Part shown: positions 44,285-53,283 of the stretch, in pieces
How positions within the stretch are numbered: position 1 is the first letter of the stretch
Layout: every line of letters starts with the position of its first letter
DNA from: Sphingomicrobium arenosum
Lineage (GTDB): Bacteria; Pseudomonadota; Alphaproteobacteria; Sphingomonadales; Sphingomonadaceae
Assembly: GCF_026157085.1 (NCBI RefSeq)
Contig: NZ_JANPVN010000001.1
Span: forward strand, 2,046,001 to 2,110,000
Direction of reading: 5' to 3'
DNA length: 64,000 bases
Made by a program: the position numbers and the translations under genes
The notes under the pieces: generated by a model
The model's database searches: none
What the model saw: only the letters and a program-made list of their open reading frames with translations
What the model was told of the DNA's origin: nothing

Positions 44285-44749
44285 ATGAATTTGAGTGATT
44301 TCATCGACTTGTCGTCGATCCGTCTCGACGTGGCCGCCAAGGACAAGCGCGCACTGCTCCAGCAGATGGGGCAGATTGCGGGGCTGAAACTGGGCGTCGA
44401 GCCTGCGCGCGTGGTCGAGGCGCTGGTCGAGCGCGAGCGCCTCGGCAGCACTGGATTCGGCGGCGGGATCGCCATTCCCCACGGCAAGATCGCCGGGCTC
44501 GATCATGTCTTCGGCATGGTGCTGCGACTCGATTCGCCGGTCGATTACAAAGCCATCGACAAGATGCCGGTGGACCTGTTGTTCCTCCTCCTTTCGCCGC
44601 CCGACCGCGGTGCTGAGCATCTGCGCGCGCTGGCGGCAGTGAGCCGGGCAGTGCGCGACGGGGCGACGCTCGAACGACTGCGCGGCGCGCGCGATCGCGA
44701 TGCCTTTGCCGCGGTGCTGATGAACTGCGATGAACGCACCGCTGCCTGA
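44285..44749 (+). CDS. ptsN: Nitrogen PTS EIIA protein PtsN
   Basis: The 154-residue EIIA-Ntr regulator has the phosphorylated histidine His66 in GFGGGIAIPHGKI and the RLGSTG segment before it. It relays nitrogen or potassium status through phosphorylation and has no transport role. ATG 44285 is chosen; an adjacent GTG at 44282 is also in frame. The gene overlaps the following thioesterase gene by 20 bases. Confidence 0.94.
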   Translation: MNLSDFIDLSSIRLDVAAKDKRALLQQMGQIAGLKLGVEPARVVEALVERERLGSTGFGGGIAIPHGKIAGLDHVFGMVLRLDSPVDYKAIDKMPVDLLFLLLSPPDRGAEHLRALAAVSRAVRDGATLERLRGARDRDAFAAVLMNCDERTAA

Positions 44750-45209
44750 GGGCGCACACCCGAGCGGGCTCGAGGCACATCTGCGTGGGCTCGAGGCGCT
44801 TTATGCCGCCGCTCCCATCAACCAGCGCTTCGTCTCCACCCTGTCGCTGGCCGAGGCGGGCCGGGCGAGGATCGATTTCACCGTCGAGGCCAAGCATTTC
44901 CACGCCGCGGGTGCGGCCCATGGTTCGGTCTATTTCAAGATGCTCGACGATGCGGCCTTTTTCGCGGCCAACGGGCTGGTGAGCGATCGCTTCCTCCTGA
45001 CCACCGCTTTCAATTTGCACTTTACCCGGCCGATGGCCGAAGGGCCCGCAGTCGCCGAAGGCACTTGGATCTCCGGCAAAAGGCGCGTCCTGGTCGCCGA
45101 GGCACGGATCGTCGATGCCGACGGCGAAGAATGCGCCCGCGGAACGGGCACCTTCATGCGTAGCCGCATCCCGCTGGCCGGGCTCGACGGCTATCGGGTG
45201 CAGGGTTGA
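44730..45209 (+). CDS. PaaI-type hotdog-fold thioesterase
   Basis: The 159-residue hotdog-fold protein has the central helix segment HAAGAAHGSVYFKMLDDAAFFAAN, where the aspartate is the likely catalytic acid. The strand TTAFNLHFTRPMAEG and the dimer-edge strands follow. Family members hydrolyse acyl- or aryl-CoA; the substrate is unknown. It overlaps ptsN by 20 bases and the next gene by 4, suggesting one transcript. Confidence 0.88.
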   Translation: MNAPLPEGAHPSGLEAHLRGLEALYAAAPINQRFVSTLSLAEAGRARIDFTVEAKHFHAAGAAHGSVYFKMLDDAAFFAANGLVSDRFLLTTAFNLHFTRPMAEGPAVAEGTWISGKRRVLVAEARIVDADGEECARGTGTFMRSRIPLAGLDGYRVQG

Positions 45210-45547
45210 ACGATCGCCTGCCCGCGGGGCTCGAGGCGCGCGGGCTGATGCGTGCCGCCGAGGGCGCCGGCGGCATGGCGATGGTGTTGCATAAAGGCGA
45301 TGAAGAGCGCGGATCGCTGATGATCCTGCTCCTCGAAAGGGGCCGGGCGCAGCGACTCCTCGGCCGCGAACTGTCCCGCACGGGGACATATGAATGGACG
45401 GATGTCGGCCCCGCCGATCTCGGCAATCCCTCTGAATTGCAAGAGTTTCTTGCCAAATGCCGGCGCTACGACCCCGATCTGTGGGTCGTCGAGATTGATG
45501 TCCCCGACGCCGACCTTTTCCGGAAAGAAACCATTTTCGTTTCTTGA
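45206..45547 (+). CDS. DUF1491 family protein
   Basis: The 113-residue cytoplasmic protein matches the DUF1491 pattern. It starts RLPAGLEARGLMRAAEGAGGMAMVLHKGDEERGSLMILL, continues with a WTDVG segment, and ends in RRYDPDLWVVEIDVPDADLF. The function is unknown; it is found widely in alphaproteobacteria. The TTG at 45206, within the TGA of the thioesterase gene, is the best start because it gives a 4-base overlap and the expected N-terminus. Confidence 0.85.
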   Translation: MNDRLPAGLEARGLMRAAEGAGGMAMVLHKGDEERGSLMILLLERGRAQRLLGRELSRTGTYEWTDVGPADLGNPSELQEFLAKCRRYDPDLWVVEIDVPDADLFRKETIFVS

Positions 45548-45715
45548 TTTTGCCATTTTTAGCGTACATTGGCCCCCGGGATTGAAGCGGAGGGTGCGGC
45601 AAAAGGCGCGCATCACGCAGTCGGGGTTGCAAGCTTTTCGAGATTTTTTCGACGTGCGGACGCATGAGTGTCCGGGTCTCGAAACGGCAAGCGCACCGCC
45701 AAGACCGGGATGGGA

Positions 45716-46405
45716 ATGAAGTTCAGTCTGCGCATCGCCGCTTTCGCGCTTGCGGCCACGGCGACCACGGCGGTCGCCCCCGCGCGCGATGTGCCCGAAA
45801 TGGCAAGCCTGCCTATGGTCGGATCGGCCGTGGTACCGATCGTGGCCCTGCCCGAAGTGACCCTTCCGGCGACCGAACAATTGCTCGACCAGGGTGAATT
45901 GCTGAGCGGCGACGCCGAAGCGCTCGAAGCGCTGCTCGCCCCTGAGGCCGAGCCGATGACCGATATCGCGGACGTTCCGGCGCTGCCCGACGACCTCAAG
46001 GCGCTGGTCAAGCATTTCGCGGGCACCGAGCCCGCCAACCAGCAGATGGATTGCCTCGCGCGCGCCGTCTATTTCGAAACCCGCGGCGAACCGCTCGATG
46101 GTCAGTTGGCGGTGGCGGAGGTCATCCTCAACCGCGCCGACCATCACCGTTTCCCGAACAGCTATTGCGCGGTGGTCAAGCAGCATCGCCAGTTCAGCTT
46201 CGTGCGCGGCGGGCGAATCCCGCAGCCCAATCGCGACAGTCGCGCCTGGCGCACGGCGGTGGCGGTGGCACGGATCGCCGATGCGGGCCATGCCGAGACG
46301 GCGATGGGCGATGCGCTCTTCTTCCACGCCAATTATGTGCGGCCCAAGTGGCGGCTGAAGCGCATGGGCGCGATCGGCAACCACATTTTCTACCAATATC
46401 ACTAG
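45716..46405 (+). CDS. SleB/CwlJ-type cell wall hydrolase
   Basis: The 229-residue exported protein has a signal peptide (FSLRIAAFALAATATTAVAPA), an acidic spacer (to about 115) and a C-terminal Hydrolase_2 domain: CLARAVYFETRGEPLDGQLAVAEVILNR (catalytic glutamate in FETRGE), FPNSYCAVVKQ and the DALFFHANYVRPKW segment. These enzymes cut peptidoglycan; in alphaproteobacteria they are cell-cycle or remodelling enzymes, not spore proteins. ATG 45716 has GGGATGGGA before it. The 168-base gap upstream contains an AT-rich promoter-like stretch near 45540-45575. Confidence 0.9.
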   Translation: MKFSLRIAAFALAATATTAVAPARDVPEMASLPMVGSAVVPIVALPEVTLPATEQLLDQGELLSGDAEALEALLAPEAEPMTDIADVPALPDDLKALVKHFAGTEPANQQMDCLARAVYFETRGEPLDGQLAVAEVILNRADHHRFPNSYCAVVKQHRQFSFVRGGRIPQPNRDSRAWRTAVAVARIADAGHAETAMGDALFFHANYVRPKWRLKRMGAIGNHIFYQYH

Positions 46406-46469
46406 GCGACAGGCCGCCGGGCAGGGCTCGGTGGTCGCCTTTTGTTCTCGCGGCCGCTAGGGTGCGGGG

Positions 46470-46937
46470 ATGGACTGCCTATCCGATTCGCCGCCGGTTG
46501 CGCTCGACGTCGCCCGCGGGGTGACGCGCCTGTTCGCGCGCGCTTCGACCTTCATGATCTGCGAGGTGCCGCTGCCCAACGGGCGGCGCGCCGACCTGAT
46601 GGGGCTCGACGCCAAAGGCAAGCTGGTGATCGTCGAGGTCAAAGTGGCAAAGGCCGATCTCACCACCGACGCCAAGTGGCGCGACTATCTCGACTATTGC
46701 GACCGATTCTATTGGGCGGTGACGCCCGAATTGGCCTGGATCTGCGAGGGCGAGGACTATCTGCCCGGCACGTCGGGGTTGATCGTGGCCGACCGTTATG
46801 ATGCCGCGATCCGGCGCGAGGCGGCGGAAGCGGCGCTGGCCCCGGCGCGGCGCAAGGCCGAGACGGCGCGCTTCGCCCGGCGTGCGGCACGGCGGTTGGC
46901 GGCGGGGCTCGACCCGAGCCTTGGTGACGAGCGCTAG
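46470..46937 (+). CDS. mmcB: MmcB family DNA repair protein
   Basis: The 155-residue protein of the MmcB (DUF1052) family has a PD-(D/E)xK nuclease-like core. RRADLMGLDAKGKLVIVEVKVAKADLTTDAKW provides the acidic residue, then E-V-K, and YLDYCDRFYWAV follows. In Caulobacter mmcAB is induced by DNA damage independently of SOS. An MmcA partner is not seen here. Its stop overlaps the convergent ankyrin gene. Confidence 0.88.
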   Translation: MDCLSDSPPVALDVARGVTRLFARASTFMICEVPLPNGRRADLMGLDAKGKLVIVEVKVAKADLTTDAKWRDYLDYCDRFYWAVTPELAWICEGEDYLPGTSGLIVADRYDAAIRREAAEAALAPARRKAETARFARRAARRLAAGLDPSLGDER

Positions 46938-47566
46938 CGCAGGATGGGGCCGAAGGTGAGGCCCTCTTCCTCTTCCTCCGCGACCTCTTGCTCGGGGCGC
47001 TCCGACGCCTCGATCATCGCGAGGAAGACGGGGTTGCGCGTGTCGCGGCGCGCATAGTCGCGCGCGCTGAGGCCAGCGCTATTGTCGGTGATGTCGGGAT
47101 TGGCGCCCCTATCGAGCAGCATCGCGACCATGTCCTTGTTGCGCAGCCGCACGGCGAGGTTGAGCGGCGTCTCGCCGGCACGATTGGTGGCATTGGGGTT
47201 GGCGCGTGCGCGAAGGAGCGCCTCCATGCTCTGCAGGTCCTGGCGCTCGGCGGCGATCAGGATGGGCGGGGTGCCGTCGGCGCGGGCCAGATTGGGATCG
47301 GCGCCGCGCTGGAGCAGCAACACGGCCCAGCTCGGCCTTTTGTCATCGAGCGCGACGTGAAGCGCGGTCTCGCCCGACGTGCTGCGAAAGTTGATGGCGC
47401 GAAAATCGGGTCGGTCGAGATATTCGAACACCTTGCCGGCATCGACCTCGCGCACCGCGGCGATGAAGCTTTCGCCCTCCGACAAACGGCCCGCCTGTGC
47501 CGAGGCCGGCATGGGGTCGAAGAAAAGCGCCGTGAGGCCGAGCAGGGGGAGGAGCAGACGAAACAT
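46934..47566 (-). CDS. Exported ankyrin-repeat protein
   Basis: The 210-residue protein has a signal peptide (LLLPLLGLTALFFDPMPASA) and about four ankyrin repeats, seen as SGETALHVALDDKR, DGTPPILIAAERQ, AGETPLNLAVRLRN and SARDYARRD, each with the following LLxRGANP-type helix. The C-terminal tail is acidic (EEEEEG). Such proteins bind other proteins in the periplasm; no partner is evident. Confidence 0.88.
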   Translation of the reverse strand: MFRLLLPLLGLTALFFDPMPASAQAGRLSEGESFIAAVREVDAGKVFEYLDRPDFRAINFRSTSGETALHVALDDKRPSWAVLLLQRGADPNLARADGTPPILIAAERQDLQSMEALLRARANPNATNRAGETPLNLAVRLRNKDMVAMLLDRGANPDITDNSAGLSARDYARRDTRNPVFLAMIEASERPEQEVAEEEEEGLTFGPILR

Positions 47567-47626
47567 GAAACGACCCTATTACTTGCAGCTTGAACATGGG
47601 GGCGATCACGCCCTAGCAGTGCGGTG

Positions 47627-48064
47627 ATGAATAGCAAAAAACCGTTCTGGGAAAAGCCCTTGGGCGAATTGGACGCCGGACAGTGGGAGGCGCTGTGCGA
47701 CGGCTGCGGGCGCTGCTGCTTGCACAAGGCCGAGGATGCCGACACCGGCGACTATTATGCGACCAACGTGGCGTGTCGGTTGCTCGACCTCGAGACCGCG
47801 CGGTGCAGCGATTATGCGGGGCGCAAGGCCAAGGTGCCCGACTGTCTGCAGCTCAGCGCGGACAAGGTGGCCGACACGCGATGGCTGCCTTCGACCTGCG
47901 CCTATCGCCTGCGCGCCGAGGGCAAGCCCTTGCCCGAATGGCACTATCTCGTCTGCGGCGATCCCGAGCGGGTCCATCGCGTGGGCGAATCGGTGCGCGG
48001 CTGGACGGTGAGCGAGGACGAGGCGGGCGATATCGAGCATCACCTCATCGATCGTGCCCTCTGA
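47627..48064 (+). CDS. UPF0260 (YcgN-type) cysteine-cluster protein
   Basis: The 145-residue protein begins KKPFWEKPLGELDAGQWEALCDGCGRCCLHK, with the CxxCxxCC cluster, and has further cysteines in the middle part that may bind a metal. The UPF0260/YcgN family has no firm function. ATG 47627 is chosen over the adjacent in-frame GTG. It overlaps the YgjP-type gene by 11 bases. Confidence 0.9.
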   Translation: MNSKKPFWEKPLGELDAGQWEALCDGCGRCCLHKAEDADTGDYYATNVACRLLDLETARCSDYAGRKAKVPDCLQLSADKVADTRWLPSTCAYRLRAEGKPLPEWHYLVCGDPERVHRVGESVRGWTVSEDEAGDIEHHLIDRAL

Positions 48065-48758
48065 GCTGCTGATCGAAGGCCTCGACCCGCCGATCGCGGT
48101 CGACGTGGTGCGCCATGCGCGGGCGAAGCGTTTCTCGCTGCGCTACGATGCGGCGCGCGACCGGGTGCGGTTGGTGGTGCCCAAGCGTGGATCGGCCCGC
48201 AGCGCGCTGTCATGGGCATCACACCAGCGCGACTGGATCGCGCGGCAGCGGGCCGGGCGACCCGAGGCGCTGCCGTTTGCGCCGAACGCGATCATCCCCT
48301 TTCGTGGCGAGCAGCTTCGCCTCATCCATCAGCCCGATGCGCCGCGCACGCCTGTCTTCGACGATGGCGCGCTGCTGGTCGGCGGCCCGGTGGAAGGATT
48401 CGCACGGCGCGTCGCGACGTTCCTGAAGGATGAGGCAAGGCGGCTGTTGCGCGAGGATGCGGCACATTATGCAGGGCGTGCGGGGGTCGAAATTGGCGCG
48501 ATCAGCGTCGGCGATGCGAAAAGCCGCTGGGGCAGTTGTTCGGCCGATGGGCGCCTGCGTTTTTCTTGGCGGCTGGTGCTGGTGTCCGATGCCGTGCGCC
48601 GATATGTCGCCGCTCATGAGGTGGCGCATCGGCTCCACATGGACCATTCGCCCGATTTCTACGCTGCGCAGGACCGAATCTACGACGGCGATGCGCGCGC
48701 GGCACGGGCCGAGCTGAAGCGCCTAGCGCCGGGGCTGCGGCTGGTCGGCGGGGACTGA
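48054..48758 (+). CDS. YgjP/DUF45-type zinc metalloprotease
   Basis: The 234-residue SprT-like protein ends with the zinc motif HEVAHRLHMDHSPDFY and the preceding DAKSRWGSCSADGRLRFSWRLVLV signature of the DUF45 family. The N-terminal half (RAKRFSLRYDAARDRVRLVVPKRGS) is the usual basic region. Substrates are unknown; relatives are associated with restriction or repair loci in some genomes, but not here. GTG 48054 is the start. The 3' end overlaps the convergent PBP1A gene by 36 bases. Confidence 0.88.
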   Translation: MPSELLIEGLDPPIAVDVVRHARAKRFSLRYDAARDRVRLVVPKRGSARSALSWASHQRDWIARQRAGRPEALPFAPNAIIPFRGEQLRLIHQPDAPRTPVFDDGALLVGGPVEGFARRVATFLKDEARRLLREDAAHYAGRAGVEIGAISVGDAKSRWGSCSADGRLRFSWRLVLVSDAVRRYVAAHEVAHRLHMDHSPDFYAAQDRIYDGDARAARAELKRLAPGLRLVGGD

Positions 48759-50870
48759 GGGCGGCGGCGCCAGCGGTTCGACCCGCACCATGTCGGGATT
48801 GTCGCGCGGGCGTGGCTGGGGTTGCGGCTGGGGCGCGGGCGCGGGTTCGAGCGGATCGCGGCGCGGCTGGCTGGGGCGCTGGAGCGGGTCGCCGCGCGGC
48901 TGGTCGCGGCGCAGCACGCCATCGAGCCATTCGTCATCGACCGGCGGCGTCGCGCCATCAGGCAGCGGCGCGAGCGGGTCGAGCGGATCGCCCTCGATCG
49001 GATTACCGTAGGGATCGAGCATCGGATCGCCGTTCATCCAGGCTTCGTCGTCGGGCTCGAGCTGCCAGTCGGGCAATTCGCTGCCGATATCGAAGGATTC
49101 GACCGGGCGATTGGCGACGGCCTTGGACATGAAGTCGCGGAAGGCACGCGCCGGGGCCGTGCCGCCCTGGAGCCCGCGCACGGGGCTGTTGTCGTCATTG
49201 CCCATCCACACGCCGGTGGTGAGCCCCGAGGAGAAACCGATGAACCAGCCGTCGCGGTTGGACTGGGTGGTGCCGGTCTTGCCCGCAGTCGGGCGGCCGA
49301 TGTTGGCGGCGCGCCCGGTGCCCGACATGACGCCGGTCTGGAGGAGGTCGGTCATGTCGCTGGCGACCCAAGGGGCGACGAGGACGCGTGGGGGCGCGGG
49401 CTCGTGGCTGTAGAGGAGGCGTCCCTCGGCGGTGACGACCTTCGTAATGGCGTAGGGCGGGACCGAGACGCCGCCGCGCGATACGGCGGCATAGGCTCGG
49501 GTCATGTCGAGCAATCGCACTTCGGAGGTGCCGAGCACCATCGAGGGATAGGTGTCGATCTGGTCCGATATGCCGAAGCGGTTGGCCATGGAGGCGATGG
49601 TGCCGAAGCCCATGTTCTGGCCGATCTGCGCGCTGACGGTGTTGATCGAGCGAGCAAAGGCCTCGCGCAGTGTGACGGGGCCGAGGAAGGTGCGGTTGGA
49701 GTTGCGCGGGGTCCAGCCGTCGATGGTGACCTGTTCGTCCATCACCATGTCGTCGGGGCGAAGTCCCTGTTCGAGCGCGGTCAGGTAAACGAACAGCTTG
49801 AAGGAGGAGCCGGGCTGGCGCTTGGCGACGGTGGCGCGGTTGTAGATCGATTCGACATAATCCTTGCCGCCGACCAGCGCGCGCACGGCCCCGTCGCGGT
49901 CGATGGCGACCAGTGCGCCCTGTGCGCCGCCGGGGGCATGGGCGTTGATCGCGTCGGACGCCCATTGCTGCATGTCGGGATCGAGCGTGGTGTAGACGTC
50001 GATCGCCTCCGACGTTTCGCGGATGAGCGTGTCGAGCTGTGGTAGTGCCCAATCGACGAAATAGCGCGCGGCATTGCCGCCGGTGGGCTTCTGGATGACG
50101 ATCTCGGCGGGATCGACCATCGCGGCTTCCTGGGCCGAGAGGAAGCCGTATCGGACCATCGAATCGAGCACCACGCCGGCGCGGCCGCGCGCCGCTTCGG
50201 GATCGGCGGTGGGCGAATAGTTGGAGGGCGCCTTGACGAGCCCGGCGATGATCGTCGCCTCGCCCAGCGTCATCTCGGTCGCAGGATGACCGAAGAAGGT
50301 GTTGGAGGCCGCATCGATGCCATAGGCACCGCCGCCGAAATAGACGCGGTTGAGATAGAGCTCGAGGATCTGGTCCTTGGAGAATTTCTGCTCGAGCGCG
50401 AGCGCGATGACGCCTTCGCGCGCCTTGCGGATCATGTTGCGGTCGGGGGTGAGGAAGATGTTGCGTGCGACCTGCTGGGTAATGGTCGAGACGCCGCGCG
50501 CCCCGCCGAGGCCATCGCCGGCCTTCAGCGAGATCCACATGCCGCGGGCGATGCCGATCGGATCGACGCCGGGATGCGAGCGGAAGCGGCGATCCTCGAC
50601 CGCGACCATCGAGGTGCGCATGACCTCGGGAATCTGTTCGTAGTCGAGCCAGCGCCCGAAACTGGGGCCCATCGAGACGAGGATGCTGTCGTCATCGGCG
50701 CGCACGCGGATCGTCTGGCCAAGGTCGGTGCGGGTGCGCAGCTGTTCGTAGCTGGGCAACGACTGATAGGCGATGAAGACGGCGACGGCGAGGGCGAGGA
50801 CGCCCAGCGCGGCCAAGGCGGCGCCCCATTTGGCGATGCGGAAAGCGATTTTCCTGATCTTCTGGCTCAT
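48723..50870 (-). CDS. mrcA: Class A penicillin-binding protein 1A
   Basis: The 715-residue bifunctional peptidoglycan synthase has a membrane anchor at about residues 15-38 and a glycosyltransferase domain with Glu92 in VAVEDRRFRSHPGVD and GGSTITQQ-like VSTITQQVARN. The transpeptidase domain has Ser355 in PGSSFKLF (SxxK), SIN and the AGKTGTT box. The last 100 residues form a Pro/Asp/Arg-rich tail (DPLEPAPAPQPQ, PRPRDNPDM) of low complexity. ATG 50870 follows CCGGAGG. Confidence 0.94.
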   Translation of the reverse strand: MSQKIRKIAFRIAKWGAALAALGVLALAVAVFIAYQSLPSYEQLRTRTDLGQTIRVRADDDSILVSMGPSFGRWLDYEQIPEVMRTSMVAVEDRRFRSHPGVDPIGIARGMWISLKAGDGLGGARGVSTITQQVARNIFLTPDRNMIRKAREGVIALALEQKFSKDQILELYLNRVYFGGGAYGIDAASNTFFGHPATEMTLGEATIIAGLVKAPSNYSPTADPEAARGRAGVVLDSMVRYGFLSAQEAAMVDPAEIVIQKPTGGNAARYFVDWALPQLDTLIRETSEAIDVYTTLDPDMQQWASDAINAHAPGGAQGALVAIDRDGAVRALVGGKDYVESIYNRATVAKRQPGSSFKLFVYLTALEQGLRPDDMVMDEQVTIDGWTPRNSNRTFLGPVTLREAFARSINTVSAQIGQNMGFGTIASMANRFGISDQIDTYPSMVLGTSEVRLLDMTRAYAAVSRGGVSVPPYAITKVVTAEGRLLYSHEPAPPRVLVAPWVASDMTDLLQTGVMSGTGRAANIGRPTAGKTGTTQSNRDGWFIGFSSGLTTGVWMGNDDNSPVRGLQGGTAPARAFRDFMSKAVANRPVESFDIGSELPDWQLEPDDEAWMNGDPMLDPYGNPIEGDPLDPLAPLPDGATPPVDDEWLDGVLRRDQPRGDPLQRPSQPRRDPLEPAPAPQPQPQPRPRDNPDMVRVEPLAPPPSVPADQPQPRR

Positions 50871-50912
50871 GCGCCTCCGGGGGTAGGGCGGCACCGGGTC
50901 GGGAGCAAGCGA

Positions 50913-51320
50913 TTAGGCGTCGCCATCGTCCTCGGGGGTGAAGTCGAGGCTGGCCGAATTGACGCAGTAGCGCAGTCCCGTCGGGCCGGGGCCGTCGGGA
51001 AAGACATGGCCAAGATGGCTGTCGCAAGCTGAACAGCGGATTTCCACGCGCTCCATGCCGTGCGAGCTGTCGCGATGCTCGTCGACCGCGTCGCCTTCGG
51101 CAGGGGCGGTGAAACTGGGCCAGCCCGAGCCCGAATTATATTTGGCGCCGCTTTTGAAAAGCTCTTCGCCGCATGCGGCGCAGCGGAAGGTGCCGGGGCG
51201 CTTTTCATCGTTGAGCGCTCCCGAAAAGGGCGGCTCGGTCCCGCCTTCGCGCAGGATGCGATATTGTTCGGGGGTCAGGCGATCGCGCCATTCGGCGTCG
51301 GTGAGATGCTTGTCGGCCAT
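50913..51320 (-). CDS. msrB: Methionine-R-sulfoxide reductase MsrB
   Basis: MsrB repairs R-methionine sulfoxide in proteins. The 135-residue protein has the zinc cysteine pairs CAACG and CSACD, and the catalytic cysteine in [11 protein letters not shown]. It carries [10 protein letters not shown] and HLGHVFPDG. No signal peptide is present, so it is cytoplasmic. ATG 51320 is the family start ([11 protein letters not shown]); an upstream in-frame ATG would overlap the tRNA gene. Confidence 0.95.
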   Translation of the reverse strand: MADKHLTDAEWRDRLTPEQYRILREGGTEPPFSGALNDEKRPGTFRCAACGEELFKSGAKYNSGSGWPSFTAPAEGDAVDEHRDSSHGMERVEIRCSACDSHLGHVFPDGPGPTGLRYCVNSASLDFTPEDDGDA

Positions 51321-51374
51321 GGGCTGACAACCGCCGGACAGGCGGGTTGGTTTCCTGACTGTCCGGGAGGAAAA

Positions 51375-51461
51375 TGGTGCGGTCGAGAAGACTCGAACTT
51401 CCACGGCCTTTCGGCCACAACGACCTCAACGTTGCGCGTCTACCAGTTCCGCCACGACCGC
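51375..51461 (-). tRNA. tRNA-Leu (GAG anticodon)
   Basis: An 87-base class II tRNA: acceptor GCGGTCG with CGACCGC, D arm GTGGCGGAACTGGTAGACGC, anticodon loop TTGAGGT giving GAG, a long variable arm (GTGGCCGAAAGGCCGTGG) and T loop GTTCGAGTC. CCA is encoded at 51377-51375. Confidence 0.97.
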
Positions 51462-51563
51462 ACCCGGAGCATCGCGGATCGAAGCGATCCACGCTGGTAA
51501 GGCGCGCCCTCTAGCAGGCGAATCAGAGGCCCGCAAGGGCCGATCGCACGGCTTTTCGGGGCA

Positions 51564-52466
51564 TTAGTCGGCAAAGGTCAGGCTGAGGTCGCGCGCGGCC
51601 TCGGGAATGTCGGCCTCGGCGCTGTTGAAACTGGCGCTTTCGCCGGGCGCGAGGCGATCGGCGGGGCGGGCGATGGTCCAGCTGTAGACCACGCTGCCGG
51701 CATCGTCGATGAGCTCGGCACGGATCGGCGGCACGTCCTGTGCCTCCGCCGAGCTGTTGACGACGCGCCCGCCGAAGGTGAGCAGCTCGTTGCCGCTCGG
51801 CAGCTTGGTGCGCGACTGGCTGGTCAGCAGCAATTCGAGCGGACTGTCGCTCGCGGGGCCGGCCTCGGCGAGGCCGAGCTGGTCCTTCCACTGCGGCGGC
51901 GCGAACAGCGCGGCGCCCGCGACAGCGGCGGCAATCAATGCGAGGAGAAGCAGCCACGGCCACCAGCGACGGCGCGCCTCGGGCTCATCCTCTTCCTCGA
52001 TGCCGGTAAAGCCGATGTCATGGACCTGCGTGTCATGGTCGAAGGGGTCGGCGACCTGTTCCTCGGCGATGGCCTCTTCCTGGTGCGCGGCCTGTTCTTC
52101 GGCCTCGGCGACGACCTCGGGGTCGATGTCGTCGGCTTCGAACGCCGGTTCGTCGGTCGCGGGTTCGGGTTCGGCGTCGTGCTCCGGCTCGGGCGGCGGC
52201 GGGGGCGGCGGGATGTCCTCGGCCTCCGGCATGGCAGGAGGCGCGGGCTCGCTCGCCACCGGCTCGGCGGGAGGCGCGGGCTCGGGCGGAGGCGGCGCAG
52301 CGACGGGCGGCGCCGCTTCGGGGGCCTCGGCAGCCTCCGGCGCCGGGTCGGGATCGGCGTGCCACTTGTGGCCGCAATTGGCGCAGCGCACGGTTCGGCC
52401 TTCGGGGGGGATGGCCCCCGGCTTGATGTTGTAGCGCGTCGCGCAGGCAGGACAGGTCAGGATCAT
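51564..52466 (-). CDS. Zinc-ribbon (MJ0042-type) membrane protein with Pro/Glu-rich spacer
   Basis: The 300-residue protein begins with a zinc ribbon (LTCPACATRYNI, VRCANCGHKWH). A Pro/Ala/Glu-rich, strongly acidic spacer spans about residues 40-165, and one transmembrane segment (WWPWLLLLALIAAAVAGAALF) is near 170-195. The periplasmic domain (about 210-300) resembles DUF3426. The MJ0042-DUF3426 architecture is common in proteobacteria but of unknown function. It is divergent from ftsEX. Confidence 0.85.
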   Translation of the reverse strand: MILTCPACATRYNIKPGAIPPEGRTVRCANCGHKWHADPDPAPEAAEAPEAAPPVAAPPPPEPAPPAEPVASEPAPPAMPEAEDIPPPPPPPEPEHDAEPEPATDEPAFEADDIDPEVVAEAEEQAAHQEEAIAEEQVADPFDHDTQVHDIGFTGIEEEDEPEARRRWWPWLLLLALIAAAVAGAALFAPPQWKDQLGLAEAGPASDSPLELLLTSQSRTKLPSGNELLTFGGRVVNSSAEAQDVPPIRAELIDDAGSVVYSWTIARPADRLAPGESASFNSAEADIPEAARDLSLTFAD

Positions 52467-52580
52467 GGTTTCCCTACTCGACTTTTAAGGACGAAAGCGC
52501 AACATGGCGCGGATGGCAAGTTTTGGCGGTAATCGGGGGAGTCGGATCGGGGCGACGATGCGACGGGGCGAGCGCGCGGC

Positions 52581-53282
52581 ATGATCGCGTCGTTCGATCA
52601 TGTCGGTTTGCGTTACGGGACGGGCGCCGAAGTGCTCCACGATCTCGACTTCAAGCTCGCCAAGGGCGGCTTCTATTATCTCACCGGGCCGTCGGGTGCG
52701 GGCAAGACGAGCCTGCTGAAGCTGCTTTATCTCGCGCAAAAGCCGACGCGCGGGCGGCTGACGCTGTTCGACGAGGATATCATGGAGCTACCGCGACGCG
52801 CGCTGCCCGCGCTGCGGCGACGGATCGGTATCGTCTACCAGGATTTCCGGCTGGTCAACGAACTGTCGGCCTATGACAATGTCGCGCTGCCCTTGCGGAT
52901 CATGGGGCATCACGAAGAAGAGATCGCCGGACCGGTGGGCGAGATGCTCGACTGGGTCGGGCTGTCGGATCGCGCCGGGGCGCGGCCGCCGACGCTGTCG
53001 GGGGGCGAACAGCAGCGCGTCGCCATCGCCCGTGCGGTGATCGCCAAGCCCGAATTGCTGGTGGCCGACGAGCCCACGGGCAACGTCGATGCCGAGATGG
53101 CGGGACGCTTGCTGTCGCTGTTCAGCGGCCTCAATCGGCTCGGCACGACAGTGTTCGTTGCAACGCACGACCTGTCGCTGGTGAAGCAGACGCCGGGGGC
53201 GACGCTGCTTCGGCTCGACAAGGGAACGTTGAAGGACCCGACGGGTGCCTTGCGCAACCCGCCGCGGCGCGAGGCGCGCTAG
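52581..53282 (+). CDS. ftsE: Cell division ATP-binding protein FtsE
   Basis: The 233-residue ABC ATPase of the FtsEX complex activates periplasmic amidases at the septum. It has Walker A GPSGAGKT (36-43), Q-loop YQDFRLV, signature LSGGEQQRVAIAR, Walker B LLVADEPTGNVD and H-loop ATHDL. It is followed by ftsX one base after its stop. There is no ftsY upstream, unlike gammaproteobacteria. Confidence 0.95.
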   Translation: MIASFDHVGLRYGTGAEVLHDLDFKLAKGGFYYLTGPSGAGKTSLLKLLYLAQKPTRGRLTLFDEDIMELPRRALPALRRRIGIVYQDFRLVNELSAYDNVALPLRIMGHHEEEIAGPVGEMLDWVGLSDRAGARPPTLSGGEQQRVAIARAVIAKPELLVADEPTGNVDAEMAGRLLSLFSGLNRLGTTVFVATHDLSLVKQTPGATLLRLDKGTLKDPTGALRNPPRREAR

Positions 53283-53283
53283 G

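Noticed and set aside
48723-48758. The 36-base convergent overlap of the YgjP-type and PBP1A genes as a sign of wrong gene calls
   Set aside because: Both frames carry clear family domains, and the overlap involves only the low-complexity PBP1A tail and the YgjP C-terminus.
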